From: Bacteroidales bacterium
GTDB taxonomy: Bacteria > Bacteroidota > Bacteroidia > Bacteroidales > JAAYJT01
NCBI GenBank assembly: GCA_014860575.1
Contig: JACZJK010000005.1
Location: 186,001-250,000 of the forward strand
DNA: 64,000 nt
Direction: 5' to 3'
The position numbers and the translations under genes were made by a program. Positions 36,130 to 44,657 of the stretch are shown piece after piece. The notes beneath the pieces are model-generated. The model saw only the letters and a program-made list of their open reading frames with translations. It had not been told where the DNA came from and ran no database searches. Numbering within the stretch: the stretch's first letter is position 1; each line of letters opens with the position of its first letter.

Positions 36130-39100
36130 ATGCATTTTAATTTTACGATCCTCCTAATTTCAATAACGGCTTTTGGTAAAATTTTGTTTTCATCAAATCC
36201 TTATAACTTTGCTGAAGATTTTGCCTATTCAACCCGGCAAATTTCCATATCTAATGGCCTTCCATCAAACGTTGTAACAGCAATCATTAAGGACGATTAT
36301 GGATTTGTGTGGTTCGGAACAACAAAGGGTTTATGCCGATGGGATGGTATTAGTGCGATTGTTTTCCAGCAAAACCAAACCGACAGCACCTCACTAATTG
36401 GTAACCGGATACCGCGCAACGGACTATGTTGGGATGAAAAAAGACAGCATTTGATCGTCGGGACAAATGAGGGAATCAGTATGTTCGATCCGTTAACAGG
36501 GGTTTGTAGTAATTACTATGTCAATCCTGCTGAACCCCGATCCATCCCGGCACCGGTAAACACGATATTTACCGATAAGCAGGGAATAATTTGGGTCGGT
36601 ACTGACAATGGGTTCAGCCGGTTCAATTCTTTATCCGGAGATTTCGACACTTTTAAGCTTGATAAAAATCTACCTGCAGGGGTCATTCTCGACCGGATTT
36701 CAACCAACATGATCCATGATATCTGTCAGGATCTGAATAATGATTCCATCTTATGGCTTGCATCCCTGGCTGGTTTGCTAAAGTATAACAACCATACCGA
36801 AAGCCTTTCATGGTTTTATTATCCCGATAAGGACTACATCCGTGAGATAAACCAGTTTAACCTGATTGTTCCTCACCCGGATGGGAAACTTTACCTGGGT
36901 ACGTGGAACTTTGATATGGTTGTTTTCGACACCCAAACCGAAAAATTTTCCGGACGTTTTGGGCCATCAACCCAAGAAGCATCTTCCATTACGAATAGAA
37001 TTGCACCTTGTGCAGTGCACCCTGATGGTGGTGTCTGGATTTCATCATTGCAGGGATTAGGGATATTGAATCCGCAAAATGGTAGAATCAATTTTATCAA
37101 GTCCTTCAAAAACGAAAGTGGGCACCGTTTTGCCCCCGAACTTTATTTTACGGATAAAGAAGGGCAATTGTGGCTGGGTTCAGAGACAGGCGTATTTATC
37201 CTCAATCCTGGGAATCATCCGGTAAACAACTTTTTTTTGAATCCTTTAGATGAGGATCATTGGTATCTAACCCTTTCTCTTTTTGAGGATACCTTGAAAA
37301 ACGAATTGCTTATTGGCTATGGCCGGGGCGAAGGATTACATTATTTCGATTTAATAACAAACAGTTTCGGAATAACTCCCTACAAACAAAGGATTATATC
37401 TGAATACAATCTGGTCGAAATTATTCGATTACAAAACGGGGAGATATTTTTTTTGGCTTCTGATGAAATTTATCAATATTTTCCCGATAGTAAAAAAACT
37501 AAAGCCCTGAATTATCCTTACGCCCATTTTCCGGCTTTTACTGATATCAAGCAGGATACAACAGGCCATATCTGGGTAGCTTCCGGAAACCTGGGATTAC
37601 AGCAGTACATAGATGAGAACAACAATGTAAAAAACATTCGTAACTGGAGCGACATTTTTACCACGGGTCATGAACTCCCCTTGTTTAGTGAATTGTGCAT
37701 TGACCCTCAAAATAGGATATGGTTTCGGCGCAGAGGCGAATCCTACGGTTATTATGATCCACAAACAGATTCATTACGTTATTTCAAAGATGCTGAAAAT
37801 AAATATGACCTGACTTGTTTCGGCGAAATTTCCGGAGATACGCTTTGGGTAGCAATTGCAACTCATGGATTAGGTTTTATTGATTTGAAGAACCCTGAGG
37901 AAGGCGTAAAACTGAGTAATTTTCTCAGTTCCATAAAAACCGGAATGATTGGGGATATGGCTTTTGATCAAAGGGGAAGGCTTTGGTGCATGGCAGAGAA
38001 GGGCCTTTTCCGCATCAATACAAATTCGGGAGCATCGGTTCTGTTCGATGAAAATTACGGAATACCACTCCTCGATGCCTGGTCAGATAAAGGTGCCCTC
38101 ATTCCCGGCCAACTAAAATTATTGTCGGATGGACGCATGGCCATCAGTTACCGGCGTGGTCTCGGGTTTTTCCATCCCGACAGCCTCAAAGTTTTATACC
38201 GGACACCTGAACCCTATTTCATATCTATCAGGATTTTTGATAAAGTGATTTCAACCATCAACGATGATACATTGAAGCTGCGATACAATGAAAACTTTTT
38301 ATCATTCCGCTATTCAGCACTGGAACTTTATCATCAAGGCATCTCATTCCAGCACAAACTTTCAGGTGTGGATACGGACTGGTATGAAAATCCCTCCGTG
38401 CATGAAGTTGCCTACCCAAATCTTCAGCCTGGGTCGTATCAGTTCAAAGTGCAGGCCGTGTCCGAATCCGGCCTGGGCGAAACAAAAGAATTGGTGCTAA
38501 ACTTCAAAGTTTTACCACCCTGGTGGAAAACAGTATGGGCTTTTGTACTCTTTTTATTGCTGATAGCCGTGCTGTTTTATGTGCTTTACCGTTTCCAGAT
38601 CAAACGGCAGTTGGCTCATCGCGAAACCCTTCGCCTGCTCGAGATGGATGAGCTAAAAACCAGGTTATATGCCAATATCACCCATGAATTCCGCACACCC
38701 ATTACCGTGATTATGGGACTGGCTGAAGAACTTACCCATTCGTTTGAAACCATCGAAAAGATTCAATTCAGAAAAAGCATGGAAACCATTCAACGAAGTG
38801 GCGGCAACCTGCTTCACCTGGTCAACCAGATGCTCGATCTTGCCAGGCTGGAGCAAGGTAAACTCAAATACAACCCCATCCTGTCCAATATCATTCCCTG
38901 GCTTCAATACATCGTGGAAAGCCATCAATCGTTGGCTTCCACCAAAGAAATCCAACTCACTTTTTACTCCGAAACCGAATTACTGGAGATGGATTATGAT
39001 TCCGATCAGCTTTCAAAAGTAGTTTCGAACCTGCTCACAAATGCTATAAAATTTACAGAAAAAAGAGGCAAAGTAATCTGTCATGTGAAATTTGAATTCT

Positions 39101-40197
39101 CTGCCAATACCCTTCACATCAAAGTAAAAGATACCGGTGTGGGCATTCCGGAAGGTGAACAATCCAGGATATTCGACCGCTTTTACCAGGTGGAATCAGC
39201 AGTTCAGCAAAACAGGGGCGGAACCGGCATCGGACTTTCGTTGACAAAAGAGATCGTAGAACGGATTGGCGGTACCATTTCTGTAAAAAGCCAGCCAGGA
39301 AAAGGAAGTGAGTTTGAAGTGGTAGTGCCGGTTTCCCGGAATGCTAAGGGAATTTCATCCAATAGTGTGCAAGTTGAGAAACTGTTGATCCAACAGACAA
39401 TACCTACCGATGTTTTTGAAGAAGATCAGCCCGAAATTGGAAATATAAAACCCTTGGTACTGATTGCGGAAGACAATCCAGACGTGGCCGCTTATATTCG
39501 CGACATCATCCGGAAACAATACAAGGTGAAATGGGCGTCAGACGGTGAAAAGGCTATTCAAATGGCTTTTGATCTCATTCCCGACCTGGTGATCACCGAT
39601 GTGATGATGCCCGGTAAGGATGGGTTTGAGGTTTGTAATTCCTTAAAAACCGATGAGCGTACCGACCATATTCCTGTGATCATGCTCACCGCGAAAGTTA
39701 GTGATACCGACCGGATTTCAGGTTTTGAACGGGGGGCAGATGCTTATCTTACCAAGCCTTTCAACAAAAAGGAATTGCTGGTAAGGATTGAGCAACTACT
39801 CCGGCTTCGCAGGCAATTGCAAGCTAAATTTGGTAAACTGGAATTTAGAGCCGGGCCTGAAATTCCGGCAAGTCGGGAAGAACAATTTATTCTGAAAGCT
39901 TTTCAAATTGTGGAAGCCAATCTGGAAAAATCCATATTTAATGCCACTGACCTGGCCAGTGAGGTCCACCTCAGCGAAAGCCAGCTATACCGGAAACTGA
40001 AAGCCATCTCCGGTAAATCCACAGCCATTTTCATCCGGACGATCCGGCTGAAGAAAGCAAAAGAATTACTCGAAACGACCAACCTGTCTGTTTCCGAAAT
40101 CGCATACGAAGTGGGATTTAACGATCCGGCCTGGTTCAGCCGCGTGTTTAAGGAAGAGTTTGGGCTGTCGCCGACGGAGGCTAAATTGAAAAGTTAA
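36130..40197 (+). CDS. Hybrid two-component system regulator (HTCS)
   Basis: The 1355-residue one-protein signalling system has these parts: signal peptide; a periplasmic beta-propeller (about residues 30-690) with repeated FGTTKGLCRWDG / VGTDNGFSRFNS / WLGSETGVFIL units; a Y_Y_Y domain before a membrane helix (about 800-823); histidine kinase with His852 in ANITHEFRTP and the ATP-binding DTGVGI and GGTGIGLSL; a receiver domain with Asp1157 in ITDVMMPG; and a C-terminal AraC-type helix-turn-helix. HTCS proteins normally sense glycans and control polysaccharide loci. Here the downstream genes are surface fibres and T9SS proteins. ATG 36130 starts at the signal peptide; ATG 36010 is an alternative. 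Confidence 0.95.
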   Translation: MHFNFTILLISITAFGKILFSSNPYNFAEDFAYSTRQISISNGLPSNVVTAIIKDDYGFVWFGTTKGLCRWDGISAIVFQQNQTDSTSLIGNRIPRNGLCWDEKRQHLIVGTNEGISMFDPLTGVCSNYYVNPAEPRSIPAPVNTIFTDKQGIIWVGTDNGFSRFNSLSGDFDTFKLDKNLPAGVILDRISTNMIHDICQDLNNDSILWLASLAGLLKYNNHTESLSWFYYPDKDYIREINQFNLIVPHPDGKLYLGTWNFDMVVFDTQTEKFSGRFGPSTQEASSITNRIAPCAVHPDGGVWISSLQGLGILNPQNGRINFIKSFKNESGHRFAPELYFTDKEGQLWLGSETGVFILNPGNHPVNNFFLNPLDEDHWYLTLSLFEDTLKNELLIGYGRGEGLHYFDLITNSFGITPYKQRIISEYNLVEIIRLQNGEIFFLASDEIYQYFPDSKKTKALNYPYAHFPAFTDIKQDTTGHIWVASGNLGLQQYIDENNNVKNIRNWSDIFTTGHELPLFSELCIDPQNRIWFRRRGESYGYYDPQTDSLRYFKDAENKYDLTCFGEISGDTLWVAIATHGLGFIDLKNPEEGVKLSNFLSSIKTGMIGDMAFDQRGRLWCMAEKGLFRINTNSGASVLFDENYGIPLLDAWSDKGALIPGQLKLLSDGRMAISYRRGLGFFHPDSLKVLYRTPEPYFISIRIFDKVISTINDDTLKLRYNENFLSFRYSALELYHQGISFQHKLSGVDTDWYENPSVHEVAYPNLQPGSYQFKVQAVSESGLGETKELVLNFKVLPPWWKTVWAFVLFLLLIAVLFYVLYRFQIKRQLAHRETLRLLEMDELKTRLYANITHEFRTPITVIMGLAEELTHSFETIEKIQFRKSMETIQRSGGNLLHLVNQMLDLARLEQGKLKYNPILSNIIPWLQYIVESHQSLASTKEIQLTFYSETELLEMDYDSDQLSKVVSNLLTNAIKFTEKRGKVICHVKFEFSANTLHIKVKDTGVGIPEGEQSRIFDRFYQVESAVQQNRGGTGIGLSLTKEIVERIGGTISVKSQPGKGSEFEVVVPVSRNAKGISSNSVQVEKLLIQQTIPTDVFEEDQPEIGNIKPLVLIAEDNPDVAAYIRDIIRKQYKVKWASDGEKAIQMAFDLIPDLVITDVMMPGKDGFEVCNSLKTDERTDHIPVIMLTAKVSDTDRISGFERGADAYLTKPFNKKELLVRIEQLLRLRRQLQAKFGKLEFRAGPEIPASREEQFILKAFQIVEANLEKSIFNATDLASEVHLSESQLYRKLKAISGKSTAIFIRTIRLKKAKELLETTNLSVSEIAYEVGFNDPAWFSRVFKEEFGLSPTEAKLKS

Positions 40198-40243
40198 TTC
40201 GGTTCTTTCACCAGATCCATCTGAATAGCCTCAATTAATTGAC

Positions 40244-40285
40244 TTTGCAACAATACCATTAGCCTTTGCAGAAATACCACAAGCC
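40244..40285 (+). repeat. Tandem 21-bp direct repeats upstream of the first surface gene (putative operator)
   Basis: Two adjoining 21-bp units (40244-40264 and 40265-40285) share 17 of 21 bases, with the core TTTGCA..AATACCA..AGCC. The following CTCCAAATGAAGCT block (40291-40304) also occurs at 41826-41839. A two-helical-turn spacing suits a dimeric AraC-type regulator such as the adjacent HTCS. Confidence 0.6.
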
Positions 40286-40315
40286 ATTCACTCCAAATGA
40301 AGCTATTTTAGCTGA

Positions 40316-41758
40316 ATGAAAAATAAAATATATAAACTCATTTTGCTTACACTTATCGGACTTGGACCGATTACTGTAAGCGCGCAAAACACCTGGACTA
40401 AAACCTATGGTGCAAATAATGACGATGAAGGGAATGTAGTCCAACAAACTTTTGATGGCAGCTATATCATTACCGGGAACACATTTCCAAATCAGCCCTG
40501 GGATTCTGATCTCTATCTCATTAAAACAAACAACTTCGGCGACACCGTCTGGACAAAAACCTATGGTGGAGCGGGCAATGAAATCGGTGTTGATGTAAAG
40601 CAAACAACAGATAATGGGTATATCATTGTTGGGTACAATGCAACGATGGAGTCAGGAGGCTTCGATGTCTGGTTATTAAAAACAAACAGCAGCGGGGACA
40701 CTTTGTGGACCAAAAAATTTGGGGGCCCTAACAATGATTTCGGTAACTCGGTTTTCCAAACCGATGATGGCGGTTATGTAATTATTGGTTCTACAGTATC
40801 GTTTGGGGCCGGCTTTTCCGATTTTTGGATCATAAGAACAAACACCGTTGGTGATTCGTTGTGGTCGCAGACCTATGGCGGAATTTATAACGACATTGCC
40901 TTTGAAGCGCAGGCAACATCAGACGGGGGCTATATTATAGCAGGGTACACACAGTTGCAGGGATTTAATGATGTTAATGTCTGGCTGCTTAAACTATTTA
41001 GCAATGGTGAAATTGAATGGTCACAAACCTATGGCGGCAGTCTGGCCGGAATTGCCAATTCGGTGCAGGAAACGGCTGATGCAGGATATATCGTTACCGG
41101 TGGAGGTCCGGATCTGTTTTTGATTAAAACGGATATGTACGGCGATACACTCTGGACCAAAACTTTTGGCGGAGACAGGAATGATGCCGGCTATTCAGTC
41201 ACCGAGACAGCAGAAGGTGACTTCTTAGTGTGTGGAACTACTTCTTCGTTTTCGGCAGATGGGGATTTTGATCTCTGGCTGATCAAAACAGACATCAGCG
41301 GATATACCTTATGGACAAAAACCTATGGGGAAACCGGCGCTGAAATAGGCTTTTCCATAATTGAAACCTTTGACGGCAGAATAACAGTTTGTGGTTTTAC
41401 CTCATCCTTTGGAGCCGGTAAAATAGATGTCTGGCTACTCCACCTTGATGCAAACGGGCAGGTTGGTATTGCAGATCATCTATCCACGAAGCCGAAAGGA
41501 TATAGACTGGGTCAGAATTTTCCAAATCCGTTTTCTGGCGAAACTACAATTTATTATTCCATCCCAACATCAGGAACCGTATCCCTGGAAGTTTTTGACT
41601 TATCAGGTAAGCTCATAACAACATTGGTGCATGAATACAAGCATGCCGGAAGCTATTCGGTTCGTTTTGAAAACAAGCAACTACCAAACGGAATTTACTA
41701 TTACCGCCTGCTATCAGGCAACTTTAATTGCGCGAAGCAATTAATTTTGAGCCGGTAA
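40316..41758 (+). CDS. T9SS-sorted secreted repeat protein
   Basis: The 480-residue protein has a signal peptide (ending TVSAQ), seven repeats of about 50 residues each starting with a W(T/S)KTYGG motif and containing DGGYIIxG and WLIKTN segments, and a C-terminal type A sorting domain of about 80 residues (LGQNFPNPFSGETTI at its start, ending LILSR). The repeats look like a beta-propeller or related beta-rich fold. The CTD directs export through the type IX system and attachment at or release from the cell surface. A TATTTTAG sequence ends only 4 bp before the ATG, so the true promoter position is unclear. Confidence 0.88.
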   Translation: MKNKIYKLILLTLIGLGPITVSAQNTWTKTYGANNDDEGNVVQQTFDGSYIITGNTFPNQPWDSDLYLIKTNNFGDTVWTKTYGGAGNEIGVDVKQTTDNGYIIVGYNATMESGGFDVWLLKTNSSGDTLWTKKFGGPNNDFGNSVFQTDDGGYVIIGSTVSFGAGFSDFWIIRTNTVGDSLWSQTYGGIYNDIAFEAQATSDGGYIIAGYTQLQGFNDVNVWLLKLFSNGEIEWSQTYGGSLAGIANSVQETADAGYIVTGGGPDLFLIKTDMYGDTLWTKTFGGDRNDAGYSVTETAEGDFLVCGTTSSFSADGDFDLWLIKTDISGYTLWTKTYGETGAEIGFSIIETFDGRITVCGFTSSFGAGKIDVWLLHLDANGQVGIADHLSTKPKGYRLGQNFPNPFSGETTIYYSIPTSGTVSLEVFDLSGKLITTLVHEYKHAGSYSVRFENKQLPNGIYYYRLLSGNFNCAKQLILSR

Positions 41759-41777
41759 ATTCTGTTTTGATTAACCT

Positions 41778-41819
41778 AATGCAGAAATACCACAAGCCTT
41801 CGCAGAAATACCACAAGTT
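41778..41819 (+). repeat. Second pair of 21-bp direct repeats (putative operator)
   Basis: Units 41778-41798 and 41799-41819 share the 16-mer GCAGAAATACCACAAG and match the second unit at 40265-40285. They are followed by the shared CTCCAAATGAAGCT block and a TAATTTGG sequence (41838-41845), a near -7 box. The next gene starts at 41867. Confidence 0.62.
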
Positions 41820-41866
41820 ATTTACTCCAAATGAAGCTAATTTGGCTGTAAATAAAAACAACTGGT

Positions 41867-44650
41867 ATGAACAAGGCAAAAACTACTTTTCTAACAGCAA
41901 TCTTCCTCTTCAGCACCCTCATCACATTTTCACAGGGAGTTGGTATTAACAATGATGAATCCAATCCGGATCCATCGGCTATCCTGGATGTGAAATCAAC
42001 AACGCAGGGCATGTTGGTTCCGAGGATGACTGCTGCACAGGCTTTTGCAATTTCAAATCCTGCTGAAGGATTGTTGATTTATGCTACCGATGCCCAAAGT
42101 TTTCTGTATTTCAAATCAGGCACCTGGGAATACCTGACCAGTGAATTTGCACGGGAAATAGCCGATTTTGATTTCGATACGAGAATTACAACAGGCAATG
42201 GTTTACATCCGGATGATGACCTGATTGAATTTTATCTTGGCAATTATAGCGAACCAAAATATAGGATAGATTCCTTAAGAATTGAACCTTTGATTGGGAG
42301 TATTTTTATTGGTAGGGATGCTGGGAAAAACGCAACTATATTTGAAAAAATAATAGCTTTTGGGGATTCCGCTTTGATGAATAATAGTGGAGCCTATAAC
42401 ATGGCCATCGGTAATAAAAGTTTATTGAATAATTCAATCGGAGAAGGAAACCTTGCAATCGGTGTAAATGCGTTGGAAGAAAACATTAATGGAAAATTTA
42501 ATGTTGCTATTGGTTTTTACTCATTAAACAATAATATTTCAGGGAATAGCAACGTGTCACTGGGAAACGGTTCCCTATTTCGAAATGAAACAGGGAGCTC
42601 AAACGTTGCAGTTGGCAAGTCTGCCTTATATGAATCACTTTCCGGAAGCTATAATACGGCAATTGGCTGGCAATCTATGGGCTTCAACATAAGCGGAAGG
42701 GCAAACACTGCCATCGGGTATAGTGCACTTGAGGGTGATCAAAATGGATTTTCAAATGTTGCCATTGGGGTAAATGCTGCTTCACAGGGGAGCGGCCAGC
42801 ATAATGTGGTTGCCATCGGTGATTCGGCATTGTATAGCAACCTGGAATCAGGCAATGTGGCCGTGGGTTCAAAAGCCATGTTTAGCAATACAACAGGCAC
42901 CACCAATACCGCAATCGGGTATGAGACACTCTATTCAAATACCGTTGGTAATTACAACTCAGCTTTTGGTTATACTGCCCTTGCTACTAATACAATCGGA
43001 GCAGGGAATACAGCAATTGGCTGGAGATCAATGTATCAAAACACTCTTGGTGATGAGAATACAGCTGTTGGATTTTCTGCGCTTCTCTCCAATCAGGATG
43101 GCCAACAGAATACGGCTGTGGGTGCAGGTTCTCTTGGCGATAACACAGGTGGAAGTGCAAATTCTGCTTTTGGGAGGGGTGCAATGATTAGCAATTCTAC
43201 GGGAAGTTTAAATACGGCAGTGGGAACTTATGCGCTTTTTAATAATTCAACCGGGCAATCTAATGTGACCATAGGTGCCATGGCTGCTTTTACCGGAGTA
43301 TCAGCCAGTAATGTGGTTGCCATTGGCGATTCGGCACTGTTCAATAATCTTGTATCAGAAAATGTGGCGGTGGGGTCGAAGGCACTTTACTCAAACACAA
43401 CTGGTGATAATAATACAGCAACTGGTTCTTATGCACTCTATTCCAACTCGATAGGCTATTATAATACAGCAACTGGCATATCTGCACTTGAATCCAATAC
43501 ATTAGGATATGATAATACAGCAACTGGTGCTCATGCGCTCAGTAGCAATACAACTGGGAAATATAATACAGCAGATGGTGTATTCGCACTTGGATATAAC
43601 ACAACCGGAAATCACAATTCAGCATACGGATTTTTTACACTTTATAACAATACAACCGGATATTCAAATGTAGCCATAGGCGCTGGTGCGGCTTTTAATA
43701 GTCAAACGGTTAGTAATACAGTTGCCATTGGCGATTCAGCATTGTATTATAATGGCACCGGAGCGACAGGATTTTATGAAGGAAAATACAATACAGCTGT
43801 GGGTTCAAAAACACTATTTTTGAATAATACAGGATACTCTAATACGGCTGTTGGTCATAATGCCCTCCGTGGAAACCAGGGCGGTTATGAAAATACTGCA
43901 ATGGGCAATACTGCCTTATATTATAATATCAATGGATATGCAAATACGGCCCTTGGTAATTATGCCCTTTCAACAAGTAATTCCGGATCTATGAATACTT
44001 CCATCGGAAACCATTCATTACAATCCAATGGTTCAGGTAATCGAAATACCGCAGTCGGAAATTATGCAGGGCAAAACACCATAAGCGGCAGCTATAATAC
44101 CATGATAGGAGCTTACACAAGTTTTTCTACATCATATAATAATTCGGCTGCGCTGGGGGATGCTGTAAACATTACAGCCAGCAACCAGATAAGGTTGGGT
44201 GATGCAGGTGTCAACAGCATCGGCGGATATGCCAACTGGACCAATATTTCCGATAAACGGTTTAAAACCAATGTCAGCAAAGATGTTCCCGGGTTGGATT
44301 TCATTAAACTTCTTGAACCGGTAACCTATAATCTGGATGTATCAGCGATCAATGATTTTTTGGGTGTTGATAATTCCGAAAAAGCAGAAGTACTTGCAGA
44401 ATCCGGAAAGGAGAACATGAAAATGACCGGATTGCTGGCCCAGGACGTGGAGACGGCGGCCCTATCGATAAGCTACGATTTCAGCGGTGTAGATGCACCC
44501 AAAAATGATAAAGACACTTATGGCCTTCGTTATGCCGAGTTTGTTGTGCCACTGGTAAAAGCTGTGCAGGAGCTTGCCGAAGAAAACCAGGAACAGCAAG
44601 CTTTGATAAAAACATTATTTGAACGTATTGAAATACTTGAAAACAAATAA
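41867..44650 (+). CDS. Fibre-like protein with YadA-head-like repeats and C-terminal peptidase S74 chaperone
   Basis: The 927-residue protein has a signal peptide (ending ITFSQ), a conserved N-terminal domain (GVGINNDESNPDPSAILDVKS, then GMLVPRM and GLLIYATD), then about 35 repeats of 17 residues with the pattern NTAIGxxALxxNTxGxx, like the left-handed roll of YadA heads. The last 133 residues are a peptidase S74 domain, where Ser795 and Lys800 in SDKRFK match the self-cleavage dyad. A short coiled coil ends the protein. By analogy with phage tail fibres it should trimerise and may shed its chaperone. There is no YadA anchor and no T9SS tail. A paralogue follows 7 bp later. Confidence 0.88.
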   Translation: MNKAKTTFLTAIFLFSTLITFSQGVGINNDESNPDPSAILDVKSTTQGMLVPRMTAAQAFAISNPAEGLLIYATDAQSFLYFKSGTWEYLTSEFAREIADFDFDTRITTGNGLHPDDDLIEFYLGNYSEPKYRIDSLRIEPLIGSIFIGRDAGKNATIFEKIIAFGDSALMNNSGAYNMAIGNKSLLNNSIGEGNLAIGVNALEENINGKFNVAIGFYSLNNNISGNSNVSLGNGSLFRNETGSSNVAVGKSALYESLSGSYNTAIGWQSMGFNISGRANTAIGYSALEGDQNGFSNVAIGVNAASQGSGQHNVVAIGDSALYSNLESGNVAVGSKAMFSNTTGTTNTAIGYETLYSNTVGNYNSAFGYTALATNTIGAGNTAIGWRSMYQNTLGDENTAVGFSALLSNQDGQQNTAVGAGSLGDNTGGSANSAFGRGAMISNSTGSLNTAVGTYALFNNSTGQSNVTIGAMAAFTGVSASNVVAIGDSALFNNLVSENVAVGSKALYSNTTGDNNTATGSYALYSNSIGYYNTATGISALESNTLGYDNTATGAHALSSNTTGKYNTADGVFALGYNTTGNHNSAYGFFTLYNNTTGYSNVAIGAGAAFNSQTVSNTVAIGDSALYYNGTGATGFYEGKYNTAVGSKTLFLNNTGYSNTAVGHNALRGNQGGYENTAMGNTALYYNINGYANTALGNYALSTSNSGSMNTSIGNHSLQSNGSGNRNTAVGNYAGQNTISGSYNTMIGAYTSFSTSYNNSAALGDAVNITASNQIRLGDAGVNSIGGYANWTNISDKRFKTNVSKDVPGLDFIKLLEPVTYNLDVSAINDFLGVDNSEKAEVLAESGKENMKMTGLLAQDVETAALSISYDFSGVDAPKNDKDTYGLRYAEFVVPLVKAVQELAEENQEQQALIKTLFERIEILENK

Positions 44651-44657
44651 ACGCAAT

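Noticed and set aside
42400-44150. Regular 51-bp repeats that could suggest a CRISPR-like array
   Set aside because: They are coding repeats in frame, drifted in sequence, with no constant repeat and variable spacer pattern.
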